A stretch of 64,000 bases of DNA from Atriophallophorus winterbourni. Lineage: Eukaryota; Platyhelminthes; Trematoda; Plagiorchiida; Microphallidae. The notes beneath the pieces were generated by a model that had not been told where the DNA came from, did not search any database, and saw only the letters and a list, made by a program, of their open reading frames with translations. Made by a program: the position numbers and the translations under genes. Positions within the stretch are counted from its first letter, which is position 1. Each line of letters begins with the position of its first letter. Location: assembly GCA_013407085.1 (NCBI GenBank), contig JACCGJ010006393.1:1-64000 (forward strand). Direction: 5' to 3'. Of this stretch, positions 37,111 through 47,389 are shown in pieces.

Positions 37111-37156
37111 CATCGTCTTTGAAATGCGAATATCCAGACCATGAGTTGATTGAGAC
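37111..37156 (-). CDS. TSC22D: TSC22-like gene, fourth coding exon, 46 nt (start of the TSC22 box)
   Basis: A strong acceptor (cattgcactttgtttttcag) and donor (GATG|GTAAGTGA) frame only 46 nt. One base completes the Arg codon of the previous exon, then 15 codons end on a codon boundary: SQSTHGLDIRISKTM. The last nine residues, DIRISKTM preceded by Leu, align without gaps with the family start IDNKIEQAM. Vertebrate TSC22 genes also encode this piece on a separate small exon (about 52 nt), so the gene structure is conserved as well as the sequence. It is too short for an ORF scan and would be missed by most predictors. Confidence 0.85.
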
Positions 37157-37281
37157 CTGAAAAACAAAGTGCAATGAAAATGGTGAGTCAGTATGTACGA
37201 TGTGTGATATTACGAACTTGAAGCCGGACAAACTGCCGGAAAGTCATTAATAGCACACCGGTTGAGATAATGTCAAATTTC

Positions 37282-37385
37282 GTAGGCCTAGACAGATGTA
37301 TAGCAAACGGGTTAATGGTTGTGAGACTCAAGCGTGTTTCAGCATGCAACCCACTACCGATGATAAATCAATTTAGCATACACAT
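37282..37385 (-). repeat. SINE-like internal fragment
   Basis: It matches the middle of the copy at 34637-34863 (taggcctagacagat, gtgagactc, agcatgca, caatttagca) in the same orientation, without the 3' hairpin or tail. It lies just upstream of the 46-nt exon, in the third intron of the TSC22-like gene. Confidence 0.6.
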
Positions 37386-38360
37386 AGACACGGAAGTACG
37401 CAAAGTTAATGATCACGAGCAACGCTATGCTTTTCTAATACATAAAACTTCAAGTTGCGAAAAATAAAATTTATAACTTGGTAAACAAACTTAATAATAA
37501 ACTTATAATACTTATGACATCAAACCAGCAATCATGAAAGAATTTAAGATACAAGTTGGAGTGACAACCCATCACAAATAAATTCGATTCGGAGGCCAAC
37601 CAGATCTCAAAATTTAAGGTCAAATAAAATATGCACGTAAAAACCTTGGTGTCGTTAGACTCAGCTGCGACAGTACGCCGTAATAATTCCACTGCAAGTA
37701 AGCGAACACGATGAGGTGGTGAGCGCAGTGGTTTCGTTCCAAAAATGATGTGACTGAATGGTTTCGACATGATACGTTAAATCAAACGGGCATCACAAAT
37801 AGTGAGAATAGACGGCGTCATCAGCATCATCAAACACAGCACTACACCGGTAGCATGTAGCGAATGCTTAATTGCCATAAAACCATGAAAGAGAAAAATC
37901 CTAAATGATGGGGAATGGTGGGACTTAAATAGCTACGGATTCAATAGAAGAGTAAGCATAGCGTATACCACTCAGTTCGTTAATAATGACTGCATTTAGC
38001 ACGGTCACTTGAGTAATATGGAAGTACTGTGTGTTGAAGAGAAACGCGAAACACTCTCACACATTTGCAATTGACGGATATCGCACTGCGATACCCCCCA
38101 ATAAATTTACTGTAGGCTTCAGATAATTTCAACGTTGACAAGAGAAGCTAAGACATGGAATAAGATCAAGTAAAGTACTACTTAATCAAAGAATTGTAAT
38201 TTAGTGCTACTAAACTAGTTACGATGTCATTTATCATCATTTATATAGCGCACATAAATAATAAAAAAAGGTTTCGCCACACGTTTTTCCCGAACATGTT
38301 ACCGGCTAGCTTGGTGAAAGCTCATGCTTTAAACAAACAAATGTGGAAACTGCATCTCAC

Positions 38361-39411
38361 CTGAGGAAGTTTGAAAAAGACTGTGATGTATCATTTGCGC
38401 TGAAGGCCTTTCCTTGTGGTAAAACAACAGTGGGGAATTCTGTTGAGGTTCCATTGGGTAAATTCAAAGTGTTATCGGAACATGTATGTGGAAGGGCAGA
38501 AGGAAGCGACGTGTGTATAGGCATGGTTAAATCTCCAAGAACAAGAGGGACATGTTCCATGTTAGTTACATTTTGATAATTGCCACTAACTGCATGCTGT
38601 CTCCTGCTGACCACAGGGTACACAGATTGTGATTCATTTGTAATATTGCCGTTTGCATTTATCACAGTAGTTTCTGAAACGCATTTAACTTCAAATTTTT
38701 GAGACAAATCAGTAGTATCAGCACACGTTGGGCTGGTGGGAGGCGCAAGACCGGTCACTGCAGGATTTGACAAAACCTTTTCCTCAGCTTTATCAATAGG
38801 TTTTGGTTGATGTGCCACAGAACCAATAGTATCCAAAACTGGTCGACACACTGAGTGATGAGAAACAAGCGTTGAAGCAGATTCTGAGTGAGGTATGGGA
38901 TTGTCACCACATTTGACAGGATTCGACAGAGTAGAAGGATCCATTGGTTGTTGCAAACGAGTCTCATATCCATGGTGACGGAGAAGATAGGCTGTTGCAG
39001 GGTCGGTATCATTCGGTTGATTGTGAAAATTCGCACTGTTCACTTCACCCAAAGCAGCGTCTTCAGATGATTGCCGCGCAGTAGCCGAGTCATGAGCACA
39101 AGGGTTTTTAGTGTCAGTTTCCTGTAGCCCCGACTGCTCAAGTCGCTCCTGAGATGTGGGGTATAATGGACACGGTTCAACATTATGCGTATCGTGTCCT
39201 GAATGTGTGGCGATTCGAAGAACATTCGATATTGGACAATGTACACGTGATCCACTATCCCAAAAGGCAAACAAATTGTTACGAATGAGCGCGTTACGGT
39301 GATCGCTTTTGTCATATACATTTTCCAAAGGTGCCTCCATATTCGAGATGGCAGGAAATGACTTTTCATTGGATTTTGCACGCAAAGTTTGAGTGTCAGA
39401 ATGGTTGTGAT
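38361..39411 (-). CDS. TSC22D: TSC22-like gene, third coding exon (low-complexity linker)
   Basis: The acceptor tattttttatctgcag|AT (39411) and donor CTCAG|GTGAGA (38361) are both strong, and the 1,051-nt frame between them is fully open. It starts with two bases that complete the G left by the previous exon (GAT, Asp) and ends with two bases (AG) completed by the G of the next exon. The roughly 350 residues (444-794) are Ser/Thr/Pro/Asn-rich, with no recognised domain, as expected for the poorly conserved linker of long TSC22 isoforms. The plus-strand frame 38343-38576 is its shadow. Confidence 0.8.
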
Positions 39412-39818
39412 CTGCAGATAAAAAATAGTGATCGATGGTTTCGAAAGGTAATGATTTCTTAATATAATGATTACTTTTAAAAGAACTGAATTATCGATTA
39501 TTTGAGATGAAAAACTCAATGTTTTAACGTATGGTGTTGCTCAGATGCCCTCACTTTTGGAGCAGATTTACATGAAACATCTTCCCGTGATCGTGACATC
39601 GTAAACATCCATAATGGACCATGGTTAATAAAACATAACATGGATATCTTAGACTTTCAGATAGAACTAGTGGTGAACCCATAACAGACTCAAGCGATAA
39701 CATTGTAACGCCGAAAGGTACATGTTGCCACAAAGAGTAGAAATGGACATACATAACTTCATATATAAATGGTCTCACGGAAACCACATGAGGTGAATTA
39801 AAATATTAGGGAGCTTAC

Positions 39819-40551
39819 CAAAAGTCTTTTCTTCCAGACAAGGTAGACAATTGACCCTTTGTTCAGCAGCACTCGTTAAATCCCGTTCTAACTGTTGTGT
39901 TTTCTTTGTTAGCTGTAAAACCCAGTCTGGAATGGCGCGTACACGACAATCATGCACAGAAGCCCGCCCATGGGTCCACTGTTCCACAGTTTCATGAATA
40001 CGCGCCTTCCTGAATCGAGAAGCAGGTTGCAAAGGAGGAAGGTTTACCACAGCAATACTAGCTTCCAATGGTGTCATCTGCTCCGTATTTGTGGAAGGGT
40101 GTAGACGAGTGGAGCGCACTTCTGAATGATTAGTAGAGTATAAGTGATGTAAACATTGCGCACGCGCATGACTGTAAGGAGTGTGATAAACTAGAGGTGG
40201 AGAGCTATCTTGAACCAATTCTACATTCAACTCTGCAGTTGTGGTGGGAATAGACAAATGGGAAACCGAATGATGATCATTAATTTGCGGCGGAGAAATG
40301 TGTGCCGAAACAGGAGCCGTGGTAGCGCCTTGTGAAAGACGTGGCAATATCTGTGGATCCGCATAAGAATTGTTTCTTTGTAGATGATTGAGCATAAAAC
40401 TTGGAGGTCTCGGAGAGAACATGCCATGGGGGGTTGGTATGTGTTGAGTGTGCCCATTCAGAACCGATAGTTTATGATACAGCTTATTGGGATAGCGAAG
40501 ATGCGCAGGTGAGTACGAACCGGAGAAAGCGTTTGCGAAGGTAGCCGTATT
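39819..40551 (-). CDS. TSC22D: TSC22-like gene, second coding exon (motif 2)
   Basis: The donor is clear: TTTTG|GTAAGC at 39819, leaving one base of a split codon. The acceptor is less certain. The choice ggattgcag|AATACG (40551) keeps phase 0 with the proposed upstream exon; an alternative, gttgtgtag|TTATC at 40579, would need an upstream exon ending with two bases. The exon encodes about 244 residues, low in complexity until SRFRKARIHETV, WTHGRASVHDC (about 377-401 of the protein). This resembles motif 2 of long TSC22 isoforms, where an SRF-x-V-type start and a GRW-x-C segment are conserved. A short coiled-coil-like segment (TKKTQQLERDL) follows. Confidence 0.75.
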
Positions 40552-40882
40552 CTGCAATCCGTAAAGGTATGAGTGATAACTACACAACAATGGGAAACCA
40601 TGCATAATAATACAAAAGCACGACAGAATTATTGTGAATTACAGATTTTCAGTAACGAAACACAAAATTAGCATAGAATACTATTATTAAAATGGGCTGT
40701 TTATTATTTTAAGCTTGCAGGGATAATAACATCCGAAAAGAATTGAACTGATAATCACCCATGATCGAAAAGTTGTTCAATATCTAAGTTCTCTCAGCCT
40801 CACCATTTCTATTTAGATGACTATAAAATAAAATTCCATAGCAGGAAGACATATTATCCAACTCTCGAATATCACATATGAT

Positions 40883-41090
40883 ATGGTATGAAAGCACAAG
40901 TCTGATCCAGTCAAGTGCAGCACAGTCAGAGACTCCACCTGGGCTAAGATATTGTCATGTAGCCAGGGGCATAGACAGATAGGAGAAAGAACATAGAAAT
41001 ACAAATGGTAGTGAGACTCCATCGCTTTTCAGCATGCAGCTCACTAAGGGTAGCCAATCAATTTAGCACGGTGTTAACCGCATAACATAA
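40883..41090 (-). repeat. SINE-like element, nearly complete copy
   Basis: It runs from atatggtatgaaagcacaag (3' end on the minus strand) through gtgagactcc, cagcatgcagctcacta and caatttagcacggtgtta, colinear with the full copy at 34637-34863. It is more diverged, with small deletions in the 3' hairpin. It lies in the first intron of the TSC22-like gene. Confidence 0.7.
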
Positions 41091-42077
41091 AAAGCTATTA
41101 TATAAAAATCCCAAACAAAAGTGATTCTGATACACATTGAATTAGGTGGATGCAGATGCTCACGGTGAGTGACTATGGAAAAACAGAAAAAATAAATCAA
41201 CCTAATAAATAGAAACCGACTATAAAACAAAGAAGAAGCAGTTAAAAAATTTGTACCGCTTGGGGTTACATGGCAAAGCAGTAATTCGGAATTAAATTAT
41301 GAAGACGAAAGTGTACCAGGCAAAACAAAAGCGAGAGCAACGGTCGGCTAAGAAAAATGCTTTTTTAAGAATAGGATAACGACAATATAATTTCAGTAAA
41401 AATTAGCTAATCATAACTAGAAGTATCGTTGAACGTGTATGGGAATATACGGATAATAAAAGGTTCTCGTGGTTTGAAGCTAATTAAGAACAGGAACCTT
41501 CTTGGAAATACCAGTTCTATAATTTAGACATGATGAAACGTGAGAATATCATACGGTTCTTCTAAAACAAGAAATGCGGTAAATAAATTTAGAGCTGTTT
41601 TGGACATACAAATACTAGGCCAAACAGTCAGGAGACCAAATAGATTTGTCGCCTTATTATTACTTCGTAAGCATAAATGATTATGCACTGAGTCGATCAG
41701 CTTCTTACGCTGACCTTGTTCACTGCTTTTGATGAATATTGCAACATTAGATTGCTTTAATTTTTTACTTAAGTGTTTTATCCATTAGAGTGCTGCATTC
41801 ATGCTCGGCAAGTGGGGCAAATTAGCCAATCAGCCAAATTTAAGTAGAACTAAATGTATAAAATTAAGTAGAAAAATATATGTTATGCTAAACAAGCGAG
41901 GGGACAAATCGATCTCACTATATTATTCAATTTGAAGCAAAGCAAGATGAAAAACTACTGTGGAAAGAGAAAGTAACCTGATTAGTAGGTAAGATAGATT
42001 GAAATTATATATTCAGAATTAAAAAACCAGGGATTGGGGACTAAATAACGAGATAACATTAGATAAAATATGCTCGC

Positions 42078-42692
42078 CTTAGATGTATCGCTTCCTGTAG
42101 ATTGATTGTCCACAGAACAAAAACCGTTTTCGCTGAAAGTTCTATTCATATTTTGAAAGGAAGCAGCATGCGGATCAGAATTGACGTCATACACATCATC
42201 ACGTTCATAATCATAAAACTCTTCAGCTTCTACGGAACATCCATCAGTACGAAAACCAGCGTTTTCAGCACAAGACTCATCGGATGATACACTGCTTTCA
42301 CATGAAGATTCTGATTGACCCGGAATTATTGAAGACTGAAGCATATTTGACGAGGTTCTTGTTTTCGGAACCTTAGATAAACGCTTCACACTGATCAATA
42401 CAAATCCAGAAGCAGGTTCTCTCATAAAGCTTCCGGTAGATGAACGATCAGCATCATTTGGCACAGCTTTAATTGAACGTAATCCAGAATATAGAACCGT
42501 ACCTTCCGCACTATGATACTGACGGTTTTCTCTGACATTGATATGATTATGATGATGACCAGCACTGTGGGGATTCGAAAAATTTTTTTCACGTTCTTGA
42601 AAACCGGAAGTAAAACTTGAGTGATGAGCGACAGACTTTGACGACTGATCGCTACCAGGTGGAAATCCGGACATGCCGTCGAACAAACAGCA
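42078..42692 (-). CDS. TSC22D: TSC22-like gene, first recognised coding exon (motif 1)
   Basis: The acceptor gttttttatcttcag (42693 onward on the minus strand) is followed by an open frame in phase 0. The likely start is the ATG at 42674-42672, 18 nt into the exon, so an upstream exon would be 5' untranslated; a coding upstream exon is not excluded. About 199 residues are encoded: Ser- and His-rich, with SGFVLISVKRL at about 89-99 resembling motif 1 of long TSC22 isoforms, and an acidic tract (YDYERDDVYD) near the end. The 3' boundary is uncertain: no GT donor fits before the stop at 41982. I place it at AAG|GCGAGC (42078), a GC donor that keeps phase 0 with the next exon. Confidence 0.65.
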
Positions 42693-43189
42693 CTGAAGAT
42701 AAAAAACGTGCAATGAACTGAGCCGTTAAGGTTCAGTGGCCATTTTCATATCAATTTAAAAGACAATGAAATGGGCAATGAAATAGCATAACTTAGCGAA
42801 AAAATATGGAAAGCGGACGGGCAAACAGCAAAATTAATCGAAGAAGGCGCCCTTATCGAAACATTTTAAATATGTTTATTGGAGTATTTAATTAAATATT
42901 TACAAATAGAGCTGGAAGATCAGGTTTATTTTTGCCAAAAGATGGTCGAAAATACATAGTTAGAAACATTAAAAGTGCTTTGCGCGTTTTTATTCAACTT
43001 GGTGGTATTTTCCACTCTCCAATAAAATACCATTGAGAATTTTCGCTATTCTTTGAATTTGCTGTAAAATAGAATAACTATTTTACTATATTATTGATAT
43101 TTTCTGCTGATTAATTACGCTAGTGATATAATCAGCCTGTATTTTTTGGTGATTCATCAATAACTATACTTTTTACTGATAGATATAAG
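42693..43189. other. 5' flank of the TSC22-like gene, nothing recognised
   Basis: An untranslated first exon and promoter would be expected here or further right, but no motif allows me to place them. The right end meets the start of a LINE. Confidence 0.4.
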
Positions 43190-43201
43190 TACAAATACTT
43201 C

Positions 43202-43864
43202 CTGCCTCAACGGCAAATGTGATAAAATGGTGGCAAAGGGTATTGAGTGCACAACTTGCAAGCGTTGGGCTCACCCTAGCTGCTCAGTTATACATAAATC
43301 TCATTACGGCATTTATGCAAGGTATCGCTGGTTGCAGTGTTGTTTTAGCAGCTGTCATTTGGCTGCTACTGACGCCGCTTGTCAAAAGCCAAGAACTAGT
43401 GTAACGTCGCCAGCTCGTCAGATTTTGTACCTGCCCAAACGTATGCATCTGTTGTGAGGGCGAATATAGATTCTGAATTAACATATGGCAAGGTGATAGC
43501 TGACAAAGCTAACCAGTTACAATGTCCCTCTAAGCAAGCTACCTCTCCTAAGGTAGTCAATGTAGCCCGTTCTTTAAAAAAGCGTGCAAACAAGAAGGTT
43601 GAAACAATTGCATCCAATGAGAACGTAGACATAGTTAGCCAGTTACCTCGTGCTACAAAGCAAGCTCCCTCTACCAAGGTGGTCAATGTAGCTAGAACTC
43701 CGAAAAGGTCTAATAAGACCAGTAGAGGGACTACCCAAAGGATGAAACATGAAACAACTTTGGCAGTGGTGGGCTCTCATTTGAAGCTTTCCGCAGACAG
43801 AAATTCTGGACGCTCGATTGGCTTATCAGCCATTTACAGTCATGTGCCAACTGAGCAGAACTAA
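43202..43864 (+). pseudogene. ORF1 of LINE B2: PHD-like finger and internal repeats
   Basis: In frame from 43202 the sequence reads CLNGKC, then IECTTCKRWAHPSC, the first six ligands of a Cys4-His-Cys3 PHD finger; a CC and a later C follow. A second frame (43454-43864) carries two similar basic segments, SKQATSPKVVNVARS and TKQAPSTKVVNVART, about 126 bp apart, an internal duplication. After codon 100 this frame enters the 3' cassette (LKLSADRNSGRSIGL), which is not ORF1 sequence. CR1 elements of this type carry a PHD finger in ORF1; its role in transposition is not established here. Confidence 0.65.
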
Positions 43865-44022
43865 TCCCTTGGCATCGCGATCGTCCAGGATATCGAAATC
43901 ACAATAAGATAAAACGCTTTGGCATTGGTGTTTGCTTCTCTGCAGCTTTCCACCGAAAGAAATTTTTGACGCTCGATTGGCTCGTTAGCAACATACTGTC
44001 CTGTGCAAACTGAACTGGACTA
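43756..44022 (+). repeat. Two tandem copies of the B-family 3' cassette inside ORF1
   Basis: The first copy (43756-43862) and second (43864-44022) share tttggcagtggtg-like starts, gctttccrc, aattctggacgctcgattggct and a tail near actgaactgga. The second includes the upstream piece cttggcatcgcgatcgtc. The same doubled form occurs at 62826-63050, and single copies at 47183-47352 and 55790-55960, where they follow ORF2 as a 3' untranslated region. Confidence 0.75.
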
Positions 44023-44648
44023 AACTAAATGTTGCTGGCTCACTCGCGCTGGATCAAATTATCTAGAAATTACACGTTTTGCCTGAGCAATTTGAGGCAC
44101 TGCGTGACACTTCGTCTGCTTTAAAAACTAGAAATCGAAATGTTCTAGTTTTTAACCGAGCGGATCCTTTCATTAAAGAATCCAAGAGTCCAAGAGATTT
44201 TTATCGCAGACGTATCAGCGATCTTATCTGGATGGCAGGTATAAGTCATTCTACTCCCACGGCGCGTGGTCACCGTTTAGGGAGATGGAAGATGGATAAC
44301 CTAGGCCAATCCTGGTAGAATTCAAATACCAGGCTTATTGGGATGCATTACTGTTTAGGGCTCAACACATCGTAAAAACAACTCCAGACAAACTTCAAGT
44401 TAAGCCGGACAACCCTCCCTCTCGGATTAGACAAAATTCTTCGGTTTCAATCAGGAGAAACTTAGTTGTAAGTTCATCTGCTATCCGTAATCCCTACATA
44501 AATCGAAGCGCTAGTGGCTGAGTTACCCCACAGGGTTATAGCGCATTCTGATTCATGGATGTCCGCGCTTGATGATGTGTCAATCAACATCAGCTATTGA
44601 TCTTGTGATAGGAGAGGAGGTAGCGATGCACTCCTCCTAGAGAATGGT

Positions 44649-44891
44649 TTGCACAATACAGGCACGGGTATATCCCTAGCCAGTGAAAACGTCCAAGTCA
44701 TTACGAGTATCCTGACTTGCTACATGTCAACCCTCGCAATAGCTTGTGTCTATGTCGCACCCAGTGCAGCCCAGCAGGAGATTACACAGCTGATTAAGAC
44801 GCTCGACTGTTTGTTCCAATCACCTCCCAGCGTACACATCATTGGTGATTTCAACCTTCCAGACAAAGATTTGACCGCCCCTGTATTGTAG
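44649..44891 (+). pseudogene. Endonuclease fragment of LINE B2
   Basis: The frame contains AIACVYVAPSAAQQEITQL and IIGDFNLPDKD, the central part of an apurinic-like endonuclease with the GDFN landmark. Upstream and downstream pieces are in other frames. A related fragment with the same order (ACVYVTPS, GDFNVPDIDW) is at 54739-55023. Confidence 0.75.
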
Positions 44892-46023
44892 TCACCAAGC
44901 AAACCGAAATGTTTCTCGGACGGCTCCATAATAATGTACCGCATCAGCATGTGAGTGATCTTACCAGGTTTCGTAATGTACGCACTCCATCCATTTTCGA
45001 CCAGGTATTGTCGTCCCAACACGAAGCCGTTATACTTTTATAATACCTGCCACCGCTCGACAAAAGCGATCACGTAATGATAAGCTTCCAAGCGGTAATT
45101 CGTTTTCACAAGCCTATTGCTCGCCCTAGACAGAATTTTAGGCTTGTAGGCTGTGGTTTTTTCCAACAGACTTTAAAATCTTCGTTTCAGTTCTCTAAAG
45201 ATTTAAATGTAACTTAAAACTGGGATAGAATGTGAAAGCATCTAAAAGAGTTGCAGGACAAGCACGCTCAGCTGAAAGTCGTGAAAAAGCATCATCGGCC
45301 GTCCTGGTGGACTCCTCGAGTTCGTCGGTCTACCCGTAAACAAGATCGTTTATGGCGTCGATATAAGCTCTCTCTCACTTCTGGTTCTTGTATCCTCTAC
45401 AAATCCACGCGGAACGCTAGCATTAAAATGCAGCGTTTGATCAAATAGGAGTTTCAGCTAAATCCAATCCGAAAAGATTTAATATCTACGCTCATCCTAA
45501 AGGCAAAACATGTTAAATCATTAGAAACTTGACACTGGAGGACAGAAAAGTAGCTGATACCGACCTGTCTGAGGCGATTACTTTCTCCTGGTTCTTTAGT
45601 GGCGTTCAGAGACGTAAAATTACTTTAAATGCTCCGTCTAATTCGTTTATTATACTACCTGGTGATCCCGTACTAGATGACATGTCCTTCAATGAAGCTG
45701 AGGTGTATGACGCACTTATCAATTTTCACGTCCACAAACTGAGAGACCAGATGATATCCAGTCAATTATACTAAAGAATATCGCCCTAGCGCTTACAGAA
45801 CCTTTATGCAAGTTCTTTAATTCATGACTGAAACAGGGAGTGGTTCCCAGTTTGTGGAAAGAAGTCATAATAGTATCAATGCACAAGGGTGGTTGCAGGT
45901 CAACTCTTGGTTACCATAGACCTGTCAGCCTCACTAGCATAGTATCGAAAGTATTGGAAAAACTACTACATGAAAAAATCTGTTAACATCTTATTCGGAT
46001 TTCTCTACTGAGGGTAACTCAAC

Positions 46024-47160
46024 ATGGATTTCATGTGTAGATCCTGTCTGACAAACCTTCTTAGTTTTCTCAATACTGCCACTGAAAGGATGGATGAATG
46101 GAAGCCTGTCAAAGTGCTCTACCTAGACTTTAGCAAGGCTTTCGATTCCGTAAAACACCGCATTATAGAGATTATGCTAGCAGCAAAAGGCATTTGGGGT
46201 AATCTAGTTACTTGGATAAAGGCCTTTCTTACAGGTAGGACATTCAGAGTTCGGTAGGATCTAAGCTGTCTAACCAAAGCGACGTGATCAGTGGGGTACC
46301 AAAATGGTCGGTACGTGGTCCTCTTCTATACCTGATTTTCATTGATGACTTTTCGTCTGCATTGAAGTTCTCATGCTTTTCGAGGATGATGTGAAGTTCA
46401 TTGGATCGACGTATGAAGATACACTTGAACGGGTCATAAACTGTTCATACCAGTGTAACCTCCCACTGAACCTTAATAAAAGCCAACTGTTGTGAGCACT
46501 GATTGATAAGATTTAATTCCAGGTGTCGGGAAATTCTCTAAGTTTTAACGCCACACATCGTGTTAAGAATTTCAGAGTACTAGTTAGGACTGACTTCAAA
46601 TGGAAGGACCAATGTGCTGCTGAAACTCAACGTGTTCACAAATTGCTTTTTCGGTTGAGATCCGTGCTTTCCAGCAGAAGACTTGATGTATTCCTGCCAC
46701 TTTACATGCATTAGTTTGACGGCATTTAGAATAGTGTGTCAAGGCGTGGTGCCCTTACTACAAGAAAGACATCGTTCGACTCAAAAGCGTACAGCGTCTC
46801 GCAACTCGCATGATTGAGGGTCAGCGAGGGAAACCTTACTCTGCACGCCTGATGTCACTAGATCTTTTCTTACTTTCTCGCCGTCGATTGAGAGGCGACT
46901 TAATTGAAACCTTCGAGATCTTGAAAAGAGTTAAGCAGCGTTATCGCAAACGACTTCATTGCCTTAAGTCCCGAGATGGGCACATGCAGGCATTCACTCA
47001 AACTTGGTAAGGAGCGATATAGACTAGAGTCCCGGAAAACGTTTTCAGCCTCACGGTGGTAAATTTATGGAACCGGCTTCTAGAAGAACTTATATACTGC
47101 AGTTCTTTCGCGAGTTTTAAGAATATTTTGGACCGCATCTGGGGCATCATTCATAATGAG
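46024..47160 (+). pseudogene. Reverse transcriptase and C-terminal region of LINE B2
   Basis: YLDFSKAFDSVKH at about 46120 is RT motif A. The GPLLYLIFIDD block (46317-46350) and a damaged active-site segment (46380-46400, FEDDVKFI in one frame) follow. Two further frames give VKNFRVLVRTDFKWKDQC and IEGQRGKPYSARLMSLDLF, both closely matching the intact copy at 63093-63932. Multiple stops make it non-coding. Confidence 0.8.
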
Positions 47161-47182
47161 GTGCTTCCTAAATACTAACGCG

Positions 47183-47352
47183 GATAATCTCTTGGATTCG
47201 CGATCGTCGAGAATATCCAACGCACAATAGGAAAAAAACGTTTTGGCATTAGTGTCTGCTTCTCTGCATCTTTCCACCGAAAGAAATTCTGGACGCTCGA
47301 TTGGCTCGTTAGCCACTTACTGTCCTGTGCAATTGAACTTACCTGAACTGCT
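47183..47352 (+). repeat. B-family 3' cassette, single copy
   Basis: It directly follows the last ORF2 codons of B2 (LPKY and stop) and runs from tcttggattcgcgatcgtcgag to ctgtgcaattgaacttacctgaact. It is colinear with the copies at 55790-55960 and 62898-63050. Confidence 0.8.
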
Positions 47353-47389
47353 TCAAAAGTAATTACATATATGGCTTTTTAGCTCGCAG

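Larger units (their letters stand above)
31934..42692 (-). other. TSC22D: TSC22/Bunched family gene, long isoform, five coding exons (gene span)
   Basis: Five minus-strand exons (42692-42078, 40551-39819, 39411-38361, 37156-37111, 32194-31934) join with matching phases into one frame of about 895 residues from the ATG at 42674. The protein is mostly low-complexity, rich in Ser, His, Pro and Thr, and ends in a TSC22 box plus leucine zipper (about 801-848). TSC22-domain proteins dimerise through the zipper; long isoforms (Bunched A, TSC22D1/2/4) work with the pseudokinase Madm/NRBP in growth control. SGFVLISV (about 89-96) and the SRFRKARI...GRASVHDC stretch (377-401) resemble their conserved motifs 1 and 2. 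Three introns are GT-AG; the first may use a GC donor. The family call rests on the two 3' exons; the N-terminal motifs and the exon 1-2 join are less certain. Confidence 0.8.
43190..47352 (+). mobile_element. Degenerate near full-length CR1-like LINE (family B2)
   Basis: The order of a whole element is readable. An ORF1 PHD-like finger (43205-43350) and basic repeats (43454-43740) come first, then an ORF1 C-terminal domain (44079-44500) and endonuclease pieces (44640-45070). A connector (45250-45450, HHRPSWWTPRVRRSTRK) and reverse transcriptase (46024-46440, YLDFSKAFDSVKH and a broken active site) follow. The C-terminal region (46520-47165) and a 3' cassette ending (GAACT)n (47183-47352) close it. 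Stops and frameshifts occur throughout, so it is one of the oldest LINE copies in the window. A doubled 3' cassette (43756-44022) sits inside ORF1, which is out of place. The best-preserved relative is at 63060-63932. Confidence 0.8.

Noticed and set aside
38343..38576. Plus-strand open frame of 77 codons
   Set aside because: It lies antisense to the third coding exon of the TSC22-like gene, which has strong splice sites and matching phases; the frame is a shadow.
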